A stretch of DNA of 64,000 nucleotides from Streptomyces sp. NRRL F-5123. Its GTDB lineage: Bacteria > Actinomycetota > Actinomycetes > Streptomycetales > Streptomycetaceae. This document shows positions 1 through 10,700 of the stretch, piece after piece (the first letter of the stretch is position 1; each line of letters starts with the position of its first letter). A program made the position numbers and the translations under genes. The stretch spans positions 3,149 to 67,148 of the forward strand of contig NZ_JOHY01000040.1 in NCBI RefSeq assembly GCF_000721495.1. The letters are read 5' to 3'. The notes beneath the pieces were generated by a model. It was not told where the DNA came from. It saw only the letters and a list, made by a program, of their open reading frames with translations, and did not search any database.

Positions 1-2
1 GC

Positions 3-635
3 GGACAGGCCACGGCCTTCCGACGCTTTGATCCGGCCTGCCGAGGCGCTGACGAGGCATACTTCGGATTGGAATACCTCGTGGAGGCCGACATCGACTC
101 CGCCCTGGAGCGTGTCGATGACGTGCCAGAGGCCAGGCGAGCGCTGCGGCGCCAGGCCGACCGCTTGCTAGCACCGTTCACCCGCAAGATTTGGGTGCCG
201 GCTGGACAGCGCGGGGTCCTCACCAATGCCAAGGCGTGTGCCTGGCTGGAAGCCCCTTATGGCAAACCGGGCGACCAAAACTATAATTTCACAAACCATC
301 AGCAACTGGTCGCCGTGTTCGGAGGCGGGCCGGAGTACAGGCGGGCGGCCGAAGCGGCTCAGGACGTTGCTCACGCCCACCTCGTCCGGGCGACCGATCT
401 GGTGAGCAAGTGCCTCCATGCTCAGGAGCAGGCGCGACAACAACTTGCCGTGGCGGCCGCGCAGGCGCAGGCGCGGCAGGCGGCCGGCCATCTACTAGGC
501 GATACCGAGAGCTACCTGCTGGATGTTGCCGTGGCAGAGGAGTTGACAGAGGGACTGAGCCATCCTTCGGTGCGTGTGGTTGCCGCCACCTGCATCGTGC
601 GCGGTGGGTACCGGGCGGTTAACCACCGTGGCTGA
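3..635 (+). CDS. dpdE: DpdE-like SNF2 helicase, C-terminal fragment (5' end outside window)
   Basis: The frame is open from the first bases of the window, so this is the last 210 residues of a larger protein. What is seen is a tail beginning FRRFDPACRG, then ADEAYFGLEYLVEADI, an alanine/glutamine-rich helical stretch (about residues 120-160), and a hydrophobic end VRVVAATCIVRGG. No helicase motif is left, so the family call rests on position: it is directly upstream of, and overlaps by 8 nt, a RecQ-like dpdF in an operon otherwise matching dpdF-dpdK plus dpdD, and tails of this type end the SNF2-family protein DpdE. The role inferred is DNA translocation in the restriction half of the 7-deazaguanine DNA modification system. 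Another helicase or unknown protein cannot be excluded without the N-terminal part. Confidence 0.6.
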   Translation, partial: GQATAFRRFDPACRGADEAYFGLEYLVEADIDSALERVDDVPEARRALRRQADRLLAPFTRKIWVPAGQRGVLTNAKACAWLEAPYGKPGDQNYNFTNHQQLVAVFGGGPEYRRAAEAAQDVAHAHLVRATDLVSKCLHAQEQARQQLAVAAAQAQARQAAGHLLGDTESYLLDVAVAEELTEGLSHPSVRVVAATCIVRGGYRAVNHRG

Positions 636-3222
636 TTTGTGGGCGCACGCCCAGGAGTTGTTTTCGGCCTGGCCCGAGGTGCCCGCGACGACGGCGACGG
701 GGACGCTGCGGCGGCTCAGGGACGCTCTGGCCGACCGGGCGGCCGACCGCACGAATGCGGTCGACTGGCGCGACATCGCCGCCCTGACTCGCCAAGTCTT
801 GCTGGAGGCGGCGGTCAGGGGCAACCATGCCGGCCTAGAAGTGCCGTTGGATGCGGCTCTGCCTAACCGCGAGCAGTGGGGCCAGATGGCGTGCAGGACA
901 CTACCCGCGGGACGCGGACTGCGTGTCTTCGCGCGGGAGTGGCACCCGCGCGCTCTGACACCCCAAGCGCTGGAGAGCGCACGGGAGGACCTGAAGCAGA
1001 TCCACCTCGGAGAGGACTCACCGCACCGGCGTCACCTCGTCTTCCAGCCGGCCGACCCCTATTGGACCGAGGCCCTCGGCTACCAGGAATACGTCTCCGT
1101 CGGACAGCAGCAAGCCGCACGGGCCATCGCGCTGGCGCCCGCGGGCAGCACAACTATCGTGTGCCTGCCGACCGGCCACGGCAAAACCGCAGTCGCCCAA
1201 GCCGCAACGCTGCTGGCAGGCGCCCGCGCGGGAGTGTCCATCGTGGTCGTCCCCACAGTCATTCTCGCCTTGGACATGGAGGCTAGGACGCAGGCCGCCC
1301 TTGCGCGCCACGGCAGGCAGAGCCCAACCGGCCGCTATGCCTACACCGGCGGCATGCCGCAGGAGGTCAAACGACAGATCTGCGACGACGTCCGAACCGG
1401 TCGCCAACGCGTGCTGTTTACTTCCCCCGAAGCGGTAGTGACGGCGCTGAAGAAGCCCCTGGAGGACGCAGCCGAAGCCGGACTGCTGCAGTACTTCGTC
1501 ATCGACGAGGCGCACCTGGTAGAACAGTGGGGCACCGGCTTTCGGCCCGAGTTCCAAACTATGGCCAGCCACCGGCGTACCTGGCTGCGCAAGGCCCCCA
1601 ACGGCCACGCGCCAGTGACCGTGGCGATGAGTGCCACGCTCACCCACCAGCAGGTCGGCCTTCTGGAGCAGTTGTTCGCCGAGGAAGGGCAGACCCAAGT
1701 CGTATGGGCCTCCCAACTCCGGCACGAGCCCAGCTACTACGTCGACACCTGCCCAGACGGCCAGAGTCGAGACCAAGCCGTCATCGAGGCAGTCGCCATG
1801 CTGCCGCGACCCCTGGTTCTGTACACCACCCGCGTCAAGGACGCCGTCGATTGGGTTGAACGGCTCCGCCAGGCCGGCTTCCGCCGCGTCACCCAGGTCA
1901 CCGGAAAGTCCACTGACGACCAGCGGCGGCAGGCTCTCGAAGGCTGGGCGGGAGCGACCCCGGCCGGGCCTGAGGCTACTCGCTTCGACGTGGTGGTGGG
2001 CACCTCGGCCTTCGGTCTGGGCGTCGACCTCGCCGACGTGCGAACCGTGGTCCACGCCTGCCTCCCGGAAACCACAGACCGCTATTACCAGGAGGTCGGC
2101 CGCGCCGGGCGTGACGGGAATCCCTGCGTCGCCTACATGGCCACCGCCCCCGAGGACGAGGAACTGGCCGAGAGCATCAACCGCAGCCCGCAATTGACCG
2201 CCCAGCGCGCCTGGGCCCGGTGGCGGGCCATGTGGCTGGGGCGCACTGCCACCGAAAGCGGTGCCCACCGGCTCAGCCTCGAAGCCCTGCCTGCCGACAT
2301 GCCCGAAGGTTTCGGCCGGCACCGCAGTTGGAATGAGCGCATCCTCAACTTCATGGTGAGAGCCGGCCTCATCAAGGTGACCATTCCCGAACCCCCACAT
2401 CGCGGCGTGCAGGAAACTGACGCGGCTTGGCAAGGACGTCTCGACGTGTTCTACACGTCCCTGGGAAAAGAATTCGACATCTCCCTCGTGGACGGGCAAA
2501 CCAACGACCGTGCCTACTTCCTGCAGCGTTTCGACGGCGTTCGCCAACTGATCATCAATGATCAGCGTGACGCCGCTGGCAGACTGCGAAGAATCCTGCG
2601 CAGCGACCGCTGCTGGGGCGAGGCACTGGCCGATCACTACCGCGTGCCCTACCGCCAAGGTGTCCTGACCACAGGAGTCACCTGCCGCGGATGCCCGCCC
2701 TGCAGAAAGCAGGGCCCACCGCGGACCGCCCCCGAGGGCTACTACCGGCTCGCGGTCGAGCCCTGGCCCGCGGTGCCGTCGTGGCCGAACCGACCCGAGG
2801 ACCCCCTGAAACAGTTTCGGGGTGACCTGCCTTGCCTTTCCATCTACTGGGAAACTGATGAGGAGTTCACCGACCTGATTCCCGAACTGCTTGAGCACCT
2901 GGCCGTGCGGGGGATGTCGGTGGTCGGCGGCCCGGGGGTTGCCCGCCTCGCCACCCGACGAATTCAACGCGACGTGCGCCCCCACCCCGTCATCGTCGAC
3001 AGGGACGAGGACCTCCTGGGGCGCTACACAAACCCGATGGTCTGGCTGCTGGATACTTCCAACTCCCACATGGGAGAGGATCTGGCGATGCGCTTCGATT
3101 CCCAGGATGTAACGTACCTGGTGCACCCGCGGTCTTTGGCGCACCCAGATCGCCCCGACATCCCACTTGTTGCAATCCACCGCGCCCACTTGTGGGTGCG
3201 TACTGCCTTGGAGTCATTCTAG
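628..3222 (+). CDS. dpdF: DpdF, RecQ-like ATP-dependent DNA helicase
   Basis: 864 residues. Superfamily 2 helicase: Walker A PTGHGKT at about residues 180-187, DEAH followed by LVEQWGTGFRPEF (the RecQ-type aromatic-rich loop) at about 292, motif III SATLT, and motif VI QEVGRAGRDG at about 487. A RecQ-type zinc site follows: one Cys in DRCWGEALADHY, then CRGCPPC near residue 686. The C-terminal 170 residues have no motif I recognise. GTG 628 is chosen because it overlaps the upstream stop (TGA 633-635); earlier in-frame starts would run through dpdE coding sequence. It sits in a chain of overlapping genes matching dpd clusters, where DpdF is a RecQ-like helicase of the set thought to act against unmodified DNA. 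Helicase identity is certain; the Dpd assignment rests on gene order and length. Confidence 0.85.
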   Translation: MADLWAHAQELFSAWPEVPATTATGTLRRLRDALADRAADRTNAVDWRDIAALTRQVLLEAAVRGNHAGLEVPLDAALPNREQWGQMACRTLPAGRGLRVFAREWHPRALTPQALESAREDLKQIHLGEDSPHRRHLVFQPADPYWTEALGYQEYVSVGQQQAARAIALAPAGSTTIVCLPTGHGKTAVAQAATLLAGARAGVSIVVVPTVILALDMEARTQAALARHGRQSPTGRYAYTGGMPQEVKRQICDDVRTGRQRVLFTSPEAVVTALKKPLEDAAEAGLLQYFVIDEAHLVEQWGTGFRPEFQTMASHRRTWLRKAPNGHAPVTVAMSATLTHQQVGLLEQLFAEEGQTQVVWASQLRHEPSYYVDTCPDGQSRDQAVIEAVAMLPRPLVLYTTRVKDAVDWVERLRQAGFRRVTQVTGKSTDDQRRQALEGWAGATPAGPEATRFDVVVGTSAFGLGVDLADVRTVVHACLPETTDRYYQEVGRAGRDGNPCVAYMATAPEDEELAESINRSPQLTAQRAWARWRAMWLGRTATESGAHRLSLEALPADMPEGFGRHRSWNERILNFMVRAGLIKVTIPEPPHRGVQETDAAWQGRLDVFYTSLGKEFDISLVDGQTNDRAYFLQRFDGVRQLIINDQRDAAGRLRRILRSDRCWGEALADHYRVPYRQGVLTTGVTCRGCPPCRKQGPPRTAPEGYYRLAVEPWPAVPSWPNRPEDPLKQFRGDLPCLSIYWETDEEFTDLIPELLEHLAVRGMSVVGGPGVARLATRRIQRDVRPHPVIVDRDEDLLGRYTNPMVWLLDTSNSHMGEDLAMRFDSQDVTYLVHPRSLAHPDRPDIPLVAIHRAHLWVRTALESF

Positions 3223-4112
3223 TGGCCCTGCTGCTCGCGGAATCTTCGATACCGCCCTTTATGTGGGCCGTCGTTCGTCTCCTTGCCACAGAGCGAAAGC
3301 CGCTGCCGACCGATCGCGCGCGGGTGCTTTTGGCTCCCCCCTCCCTTACCGAGGGCAAGGAGAACAAGACCTTCGACCAAGCCTTGCGCAGCCTTCGCGA
3401 GTTGCAGTTGATCACCGACGACGAAGCCCGGCTCTCGCTCGCTGGACACGCCTGCGACCTCGACGGCACGGACTTCCCATCCTTCAGCAGCGCTCTGCGC
3501 CAGGCCGTCCTGGCCGAGGAGCTCAATGCCGGACTGGCCGACGACGCAGGACAGACCGGTTCGCGCGACCTCACCCGCATCCTCGTTTGGTTTCTGTCCC
3601 GCGACCCTCTCGATGAGCCGACCACCTGGGAGATCGTCCAACGCGAGCAGTCCATCGACCTGAATTCTGATGCAGGCACTGCGTTGCAAAACGACACGCG
3701 ATGGAATCGCTTCGTACACTGGGCGCCGGCCCTGGGCCTGGCTGCGGCCCCTTTGCTGTCCAGCAGCGGAAAGGGCCCCCTGCTGCCGGACTGCACAGAA
3801 GCCGTCAAGCAGACGGTACAAGGGCTGTGGCCTGTCGGGGAAAAAGTCAACGCTGTGGACGCAGCACGAGCCCTGCGCACTGCCCTGCCGGTCCTGCCCG
3901 GCGGTGACTACGCCAACGCCATGGGCATCTCCGACCCGGGCGCCCAGTCAGCCGGGCCCACCTTGTCCTACGCCCTGCTGCGCGGCGAAGACGAAGGCTG
4001 GCTCATTCTGCAGCAGGACGCCGACGCCCAGCGCGTCTTGACCCTTCATGACCCCGACCGCCCGTCGCACTACGTGTCCGACATCGTCATTTCGGAGGAC
4101 CAGCATGGCTGA
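3222..4112 (+). CDS. dpdG: DpdG-like protein
   Basis: 296 residues from GTG 3222, which shares one base with the stop of dpdF (TAGTG). The N terminus (about residues 10-70: PPFMWAVVRLL, then FDQALRSLREL, then LITDDEARLSL) has the pattern of a winged helix, and the remainder is mixed alpha/beta without a catalytic motif. I see no signal peptide or membrane segment. Its 3' end overlaps the next start by 8 nt. Gene position between the RecQ-like helicase and the large ATPase, plus size, matches DpdG of 7-deazapurine DNA-modification islands. Its biochemical function is unknown; a DNA-binding adaptor role would be inference from the winged-helix-like start only. Confidence 0.72.
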   Translation: MALLLAESSIPPFMWAVVRLLATERKPLPTDRARVLLAPPSLTEGKENKTFDQALRSLRELQLITDDEARLSLAGHACDLDGTDFPSFSSALRQAVLAEELNAGLADDAGQTGSRDLTRILVWFLSRDPLDEPTTWEIVQREQSIDLNSDAGTALQNDTRWNRFVHWAPALGLAAAPLLSSSGKGPLLPDCTEAVKQTVQGLWPVGEKVNAVDAARALRTALPVLPGGDYANAMGISDPGAQSAGPTLSYALLRGEDEGWLILQQDADAQRVLTLHDPDRPSHYVSDIVISEDQHG

Positions 4113-7100
4113 CTTCCGCGGCTTCCTCTGCTGGACGCCCGAAACAGCGGCCGCGACGATCAACACCGAGGCGGTCAGCCCCTCTCGTGCGGTCTTCCTG
4201 GCCACGCATGCGCCGCTGCGCATTCGCAGGGCCGGCCTGGACGGACGTGCCATCGTCTCCGACGGCCCCCTCATTGACGAGAACACCGTCCTGAAGGACT
4301 TTCTGTCGCTCCAGTCTGACACCGGCGCGCTGCTGTTGCCGATCGTCGGTGACTCCGGGACAGGAAAGTCACACCTGGTGCGCTGGGTGCGCGAGAACCT
4401 GCCCCCCTCGGACAAGTACGAGATCATTTACTTGGAGAAGGCCAAGACCAGCCTGCGCGCTGTGATCGACGCCCTCCTCGCCGATGCGGACAGCGGGGCG
4501 CTGACTCAATTGCGGGCCGACATAGACCGGTTCACTGACAGCGTGGACGCGGCCACGTTGAGCAGGCGACTGGTCAACGCTCTGAGCGAGGCCCTGGCCG
4601 CCACGACAGCCCGGGACGTACCTCAGCACGCCCGGCCGCTTGCCGGCCCCCGCGGCCTGACGGTCGTCCTGCAAGACCCCCACGTGAGCGCCTTCATGCT
4701 CGAAGAGGGCAAGTTCATTCCGCGACTGGCGAAACAATTGCTGCAGGACCGCGCAGAGGGCGAAATGGACCGCCCCATGGCGTTCACCATGGATGACCTC
4801 CCCACCGACCTGCTGGATCTCCATCGCGCCGCCCAGATCACGATCAAGCTGATCAATGTGATCTCGGGCAGCACACAACTGCAGCAGGCCGCCGTCGACC
4901 TGCTGAACCAGCATCTGGAAGCGGCCGTCAAACGGGTGGCGAGCCTAGGAGCGGGCCGCCTGCAGGACGCCATGTTGCAGGTGCGGCAAGAGTTCGCCCG
5001 CAAGGGCAAAGAGATCATCCTGCTCATCGAGGATTTCGCGCTGATCCAAGGCGTACAGAGAGACCTCCTCGATGCAGTCATCGAGGCCGCCAACCGCTAC
5101 GGCAGCACCACTCTGGCGCCGATCCGCACCCTTATGGCTGTCACCACGGGCTACTTCAGCGACCTTCCGGAGACCGCACTTACCCGTGTGCGGGCCACCG
5201 CCGGCTACGTCTACAACCTCAATGTCCCCTTCACCAGGGACGACCGGGGCGAATCCGAGATCACCTCGTTCGTCGGACGGTATCTCAACGCCGCCCGAGT
5301 CGGACGGGACGCCCTGGAAAGGGAGGGTGAGCGGCAGGTCCTCAATCCCTGTGAGACCTGCGACCTGGTCTCCCGGTGCCATGAGCAGTTCGGGGTCACC
5401 TCCGAGGGCTTCGGCCTGTATCCGTTCAATCCATCCGCGCTGGTCCGCACCATCCACTCGACGGCGCCGCGCAACGACCCCTACGCGTTCGTGCCGCGCA
5501 CCGTGCTCGGCAGCGTGATCCGTCCCGTGTTGGTCGACCATGCCGGCGCACTCGCAGAAGGCATCTTCCCCGACGCCCGATTCCGCACGCAGTTCCCCAC
5601 TGCGGACATCGACGAACCGCTCTCCACCGACGTGCAGGAAGTCGTAGAGGCAGAGGACCATCTCGACGCCGACCGCCGGAAGATCGTCCTTGAGTTCTGG
5701 GGCGGAGCCCCCGACCACGCCGGCGCGCTGCCGTCCGCAGTCGCAGAAGCCTTTGCCCTGGAAGCTCGTACCTTCTCCGGGGCAAGCGCCACTCATCGGA
5801 AGCCGCGCGGGGTCCCAACAACGGAACCCCCCACCACAGACGAACTCCCGCCATCCCTGCAGGCCAAGGTCAGGGCAGTGGACGACTGGCTCACGCGAGA
5901 ACACGTCCTGCAGCAGGCCGTGGCCCTCGATATCCGCACCGTCATTGCAACCGCCGTGGCGCAGCGTCACCGCTGGGTCAATCCGCTGATGCGGGAACAG
6001 ACACAGACGACGATCCGCGCAGCCTGGCCCTCCAATGCCCGTGTGGTCTCGATCGAAGGCGCATCGGAGAACATCCAAGGTGCTGGCACAGCCCCGATCA
6101 AGTTCAAAAGAACGGCACGCAACAGCCGTTACCTGCGCAGCGTGCTGCTGCTGAAGAACGGCCACCCCGCCCAGCGGGCGGAGCACGTACGCCGGCTAAG
6201 CACAGACGCCGACCACTACACCGCGTCGCTCACCGCCGCCCTGCAGAGAAACCTGCAGATCACCGATGACGACTTGGTCCTCGGGCTGCGGGCAGCCCTG
6301 ATCGGCGCCGCTCTGGCCGGGCTGGCATGGCCCGGTATTGACGAGGCCGAACTACTGACGGTCGCATTCGCCGACGGACGCTCCTGGGCGCGCCAGGACG
6401 CCGCGGACCGCGAAGGTGCATGGAGTCGGACCTTGGAAGCCCACCTCCATTACCGACTCCCCCTCGTCGAACGGCTCCGCGACGCCCTCGGCGTGGCCCA
6501 GGGCGACGGAAAGCCGCGGCTGATCGACGCAGCCAGGGCGCTGCCGCTATTGCGCCGAGCAGCAGCACTGTGGGACTGGCAGGTGACGGCATCGGAAGTA
6601 CCAGAGTGGGTGAAGCCAGCCGTCACGAACTTCGCAAACTGGACGAGCTTGGTGCATGCACAGAATGCATCCTTGCGCCGGAAGTTGGACGACGTACGCC
6701 GACATCATCCGCGGGGCACGACCGGGGCGCAGGTCCTGGCCGCCGTACGCGAAGCGCTCCTGGCGGCAGAAAACGCCAGCATTCCAGTTCCGTTGGCCAC
6801 GCGGACGGATATCACTGAACGTCTGGCGCGAGCGCAGAATGTCGACTGGAAGGTCCTCACCCAACTCGAGGACGAACTCCTGCGGGCGGAGGAACCCGAG
6901 GCCTCTAACGCGGCCCGCATCATATCGGCCGTGCGTGACCGAGGGGTCACCACTCAGGTGGTTAGCGGCCTGCTGCAGGCCAGCGATGCATGGTTGACCA
7001 GCGCTTTGGCGCACGCCGCATCCCGCACCAACTCTCATGGCGATGAGGCGGCCCGTGGCGTCCAGGAGCTTTTGACCGAATGGCGGTCGCTGAGCACACC

Positions 7101-7113
7101 GAAGGAGGACTGA
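4105..7113 (+). CDS. dpdH: DpdH, large P-loop ATPase
   Basis: 1002 residues from ATG 4105, preceded by GGAGGA at 4094-4099. Walker A GDSGTGKS lies at about residues 82-89 and a Walker B-like strand IILLIEDFAL at about 304-313, so the ATPase core has an unusually long insert between the two. A short cysteine pattern CETCDLVSRC occurs at about 416-425 and could hold a metal. The C-terminal half is helical and contains no second P-loop. It overlaps dpdG by 8 nt and its stop shares one base with the next ATG (TGATG). In dpd clusters the large AAA-type ATPase in this position is DpdH, part of the restriction module; it probably powers or gates the helicases. The ATPase call is sure, the Dpd label is from context. 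Confidence 0.82.
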   Translation: MADFRGFLCWTPETAAATINTEAVSPSRAVFLATHAPLRIRRAGLDGRAIVSDGPLIDENTVLKDFLSLQSDTGALLLPIVGDSGTGKSHLVRWVRENLPPSDKYEIIYLEKAKTSLRAVIDALLADADSGALTQLRADIDRFTDSVDAATLSRRLVNALSEALAATTARDVPQHARPLAGPRGLTVVLQDPHVSAFMLEEGKFIPRLAKQLLQDRAEGEMDRPMAFTMDDLPTDLLDLHRAAQITIKLINVISGSTQLQQAAVDLLNQHLEAAVKRVASLGAGRLQDAMLQVRQEFARKGKEIILLIEDFALIQGVQRDLLDAVIEAANRYGSTTLAPIRTLMAVTTGYFSDLPETALTRVRATAGYVYNLNVPFTRDDRGESEITSFVGRYLNAARVGRDALEREGERQVLNPCETCDLVSRCHEQFGVTSEGFGLYPFNPSALVRTIHSTAPRNDPYAFVPRTVLGSVIRPVLVDHAGALAEGIFPDARFRTQFPTADIDEPLSTDVQEVVEAEDHLDADRRKIVLEFWGGAPDHAGALPSAVAEAFALEARTFSGASATHRKPRGVPTTEPPTTDELPPSLQAKVRAVDDWLTREHVLQQAVALDIRTVIATAVAQRHRWVNPLMREQTQTTIRAAWPSNARVVSIEGASENIQGAGTAPIKFKRTARNSRYLRSVLLLKNGHPAQRAEHVRRLSTDADHYTASLTAALQRNLQITDDDLVLGLRAALIGAALAGLAWPGIDEAELLTVAFADGRSWARQDAADREGAWSRTLEAHLHYRLPLVERLRDALGVAQGDGKPRLIDAARALPLLRRAAALWDWQVTASEVPEWVKPAVTNFANWTSLVHAQNASLRRKLDDVRRHHPRGTTGAQVLAAVREALLAAENASIPVPLATRTDITERLARAQNVDWKVLTQLEDELLRAEEPEASNAARIISAVRDRGVTTQVVSGLLQASDAWLTSALAHAASRTNSHGDEAARGVQELLTEWRSLSTPKED

Positions 7114-7799
7114 TGAGCGCGCCCTTGTCCGTGCTGCAGAAGGCAGAGCGGCTGCAGGCTGAGGCACGCCGACTCAACGAGGGAGAGAAAGGTGAGGAGG
7201 AGGCAAGGCGCATCAGCGAACGCATCAGCGTCCTGCGCAACGAGTTGATGGCCCTGCAGCGAGGCCTGCGCATCGCCCGCTCCCTGATGGCTCAGCCGGG
7301 GGCGGGAGACGTTGACCTCTCCGGGCTCGACACGGGTCTAGCAGCGTTCACCCGCCAGTGCGAAGGCGGACTGCCTCCCAACCCTGCCTTCACCAGAGCT
7401 TCGACAGCGGTACGAAAGGTCTCCGATCGCATTTCCCACGACACTCTGGAGTCGTGGCGGCAGTGGACGCAAGCCCAATTGGCGGCCTTGCAGATGGCGC
7501 GGCAGGCAATGCTCTCCCTGCAAGATCAGACGCGGGCCAAAGCACTGCTCCAGGACCTCACCAAAACTGCTCGCGCCGATGTCGAGGCAGCCGGGATCAC
7601 CCTGTTCGCGAACGCTCACGCTGAACTTGCTGAGTTGCTCGACAGCGCGCCACCGCCGCCGGAAGGACTGCAGACGCTCCTTGACCGTCTGGCCTCCGGC
7701 ACTTTTTTGCTGCTCTGCGACATCACAGACGAGGAGATCGCGCTGCTGCGTCGTGTCGATCTCGATGCCGATCTGGAAGTCCGCAGGAGGCGCACGTGA
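7113..7799 (+). CDS. dpdI: DpdI-position coiled-coil protein
   Basis: 228 residues from ATG 7113 with GGAGG at 7104-7108. The first 60 residues are charged and heptad-like (KAERLQAEARRLNEGEKGEE and following), predicting a coiled coil; the rest is helical with no catalytic motif, signal peptide or membrane segment. Both junctions are coupled: TGATG with dpdH and GTGA with dpdJ. The gene symbol is assigned only from position between dpdH and dpdJ. Likely a structural partner of the ATPase or of the large helicase; function unknown. Confidence 0.65.
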   Translation: MSAPLSVLQKAERLQAEARRLNEGEKGEEEARRISERISVLRNELMALQRGLRIARSLMAQPGAGDVDLSGLDTGLAAFTRQCEGGLPPNPAFTRASTAVRKVSDRISHDTLESWRQWTQAQLAALQMARQAMLSLQDQTRAKALLQDLTKTARADVEAAGITLFANAHAELAELLDSAPPPPEGLQTLLDRLASGTFLLLCDITDEEIALLRRVDLDADLEVRRRRT

Positions 7800-10700
7800 T
7801 CACACCGGCACATGCCCGTTTCTACAACCACGTCCTCAACGCGCTCGAGGACCGTGAGTTGCCCCTTGTCTCCTGGGGGATCACCGACGGCGCGCTGACC
7901 GAGAGCGAAGTCCTTGAGGTCATCGATCTCTGCCTGCCCGACGCTCCGCAGGAGGCGGGAGACATATCGGGCGAAGACCTACTGTATGAATTCCGCGATC
8001 GTGCGTGGCTGTTCAAGGTGCCTGACACTTCGCCCCCGCAATATCGCACGCGACTCGCCGAGACCGTTCGTCTCGCAGCACAGTTGCGGCAACTATTCCC
8101 CTGGCAGGTCCGCGACGATTCCACTCCGTGGTGGCAGACGGGCAAACGGCTTGTCGCCGACTACCGCCTGCACACCGCACCACGCCGCTACCCTCAGCGC
8201 AACATCCCTGCGGCGACCGCGCTGAAGGAACTCGCCTGCCTGCCAGGCTGGGACCGCCTGCAGCACCTCGTGGCACAAGCGCAGATCGGCTCCCGTGACC
8301 TCGCCCGGTTCCAGATCGATGCCGCCGCGTCGGTGACCAATGCCCTTAAGCGCCCTCATTCCAGCGGTGTGATTGTGGGGGCCGGCACCGGCAGCGGCAA
8401 GACGTTGTCTTTTTACCTGCCGGCCTTCGCCGCCATGGCCGAGCGTGCCCGCCCGAACAGCTTCCGGCTGCACACTCTGGCGCTGTATCCGCGGAAGGAA
8501 CTCCTGCGTGACCAATTGCGCGAGGCGCTGAGCACCGCCAGTGCCCTGGAGTCCACCCTGCAAAGCTGCGGGCGTCGTCCGCTTCGCCTTGGAGCGCTCT
8601 ACGGAGACACGCCGTACGACCCCCAGGACACGAGACTTGAGCCCGGTGCCAACAGCCGCGCGGCCTGGAAGCGAACCCAGCAAGGCGCCATCTGCCCCTA
8701 TCTGACGTGCCCGCAATGCGAGCGCGGTGAACTTCTCTGGCACGACGCGGACCGCCGCAGCAACAAGGAACGACTGGCCTGCCTCGCCTGCCAGAGCGTC
8801 ATCCCGGAGGGCCGCCTGGCTCTCACCCGCCAATCCCAGCGCCAGCAGCCACCGGACCTGCTGTTCACCACCACCGAGATGCTCAACCTCTACAGCGCCG
8901 CCGGAGGCATCGGCCGACTGCTGGGCTGGCAGGCAGGCGCCGTCCCCTCACTGGTCCTTCTCGACGAGGTCCACACCTACGCTGGGCTCCACGGGGCGCA
9001 GACGGCCCTATTGCTGCGCCGATGGCAGCAGGCCGTCCGCAAACCGGTCACCTTCGTCGGGTTGAGCGCCACACTGCGCGACGCCAGCGCTTTCTTCGCC
9101 CGGCTGGTGGGTCTGCGCGACAACGACGTTGAGTACATCCAGCCAGACGACAACAGCATGGACGAGGAGGGCCGCGAATACGCCCTCGCACTGCGCGGCG
9201 ATCCGATCGCGGGTAGCAGCCTGCTGTCCACATCCATCCAAACGGCCATGCTCTTCGGGCGCATGCTCGACCCCGAGGAGGACGCTGCCCTGTACGGATC
9301 CACCGGATTCCTCTTCACCGACGACCTTGACGTCACCAACCGGTTCTACGACGACCTGCGGGATGCCGAGGGAAGGCAAGACCGCTACGGCAGGCCAAAT
9401 GGCCGCCATCCCGCCCTCGCTGCCCTCCGAGCTCCGGCCAGTCCCCAGCATCACGCCCGCTATCGCGACGGCCAGTCATGGGACCTCATGGAGAAGATCG
9501 GCCACGTGCTCGCCCCTGGCGCGGGCAGCCACGTCCTGCGCGTGGCGCGCACGTCGTCGCAGGACGTCGGGGTCGATCTGCACGCAGACCTGACAGTGGC
9601 GACCGCCTCTCTCGAGGTCGGATTCAACGACCCGCGCGTCGGACTGGTCCTCCAGCACAAGGCACCCCACGATGCAGCTGCCTTCATCCAGCGACGCGGC
9701 CGCGCCGGTCGTCAGCGCGCCATGCGCCCGATCACGGTCATCACCCTCTCCGACTACGGCCGAGACAGGCTTGCCTACCAGGCTTACGAGACGCTGTTCC
9801 AGCCGGAAGTGGCCGCCCGCCATCTGCCGGTCAACAACCGCTTCGTGATCAAAATCCAGGGAGCGCAGTCTCTGCTCGACTGGGCCGGACGAAAACTACG
9901 ATCCCGCCAGATCTGGAACGATCCCAGGCAACTACTGACCGCGCCACGAAAGGGCAGCAAGACTCAGGACAACGGTTCTCGCGAGCAGTTGGCGCACTTG
10001 CTGGAGAGTCTGCTGACCACGGCCACCCTTCAGGACGATCTCGCACGTCACCTCAGAACCGCACTGCAATTGAGCGCCGATGAGGTGCAGGCCCTGCTGT
10101 GGGAGGAGCCGCGGTCGCTCCTGCTCAGCGTGGTACCCACCGCGACTCGCCGGCTGAAGAACAACTGGCAGACACTCCAGGAGAAGGACCCCGGCGCCGA
10201 TCCCGGGAGCATGTTGCCAGAGTTCGTGACCCGCGCCCTGTTCGACGCACTCAACGTACCTGAGGTCGCACTGACGCTCCCCTTCGCTGCACGTCAGGCT
10301 GCCGGAGGCCCAGAGCAAGAGAGCACCGACGAACTGCTGCCGATCGCCAGGGCTCTTAGAGAAGCCGTACCCGGCCGGGTCAGCCGCCGTTACGGCCATC
10401 AACGGGACGACCACCGAACTTGGCTTCCCATCCCCCCGCTCGGCCAGGACACCCTAGAACTGGACGAAGCCCTCGTCCCGGACCCGACACGCGAAGGCCG
10501 ATGGTTCCCCCGAGGGTACGAAGCGGGCCTGGTCGTACTGCGCCCCCACCGCCTGCATCTCAGCCGGCCGCCCAGACAAGTAGCCGACCGGTCACAAGGC
10601 TTTCCGTTGTGGGGCTCTCAGATCGTTGTCCACGCCAGTACCTCGCCCCTGCCCGGGGACGTTCCCCGCCCTTCCTCATGGCAGGACCGCATCACTGCCG

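Noticed and set aside
574..628. Upstream start for dpdF at 574
   Set aside because: It would put 18 residues in a region that codes for the end of dpdE in another frame; GTG 628 overlaps the dpdE stop as the other junctions do.
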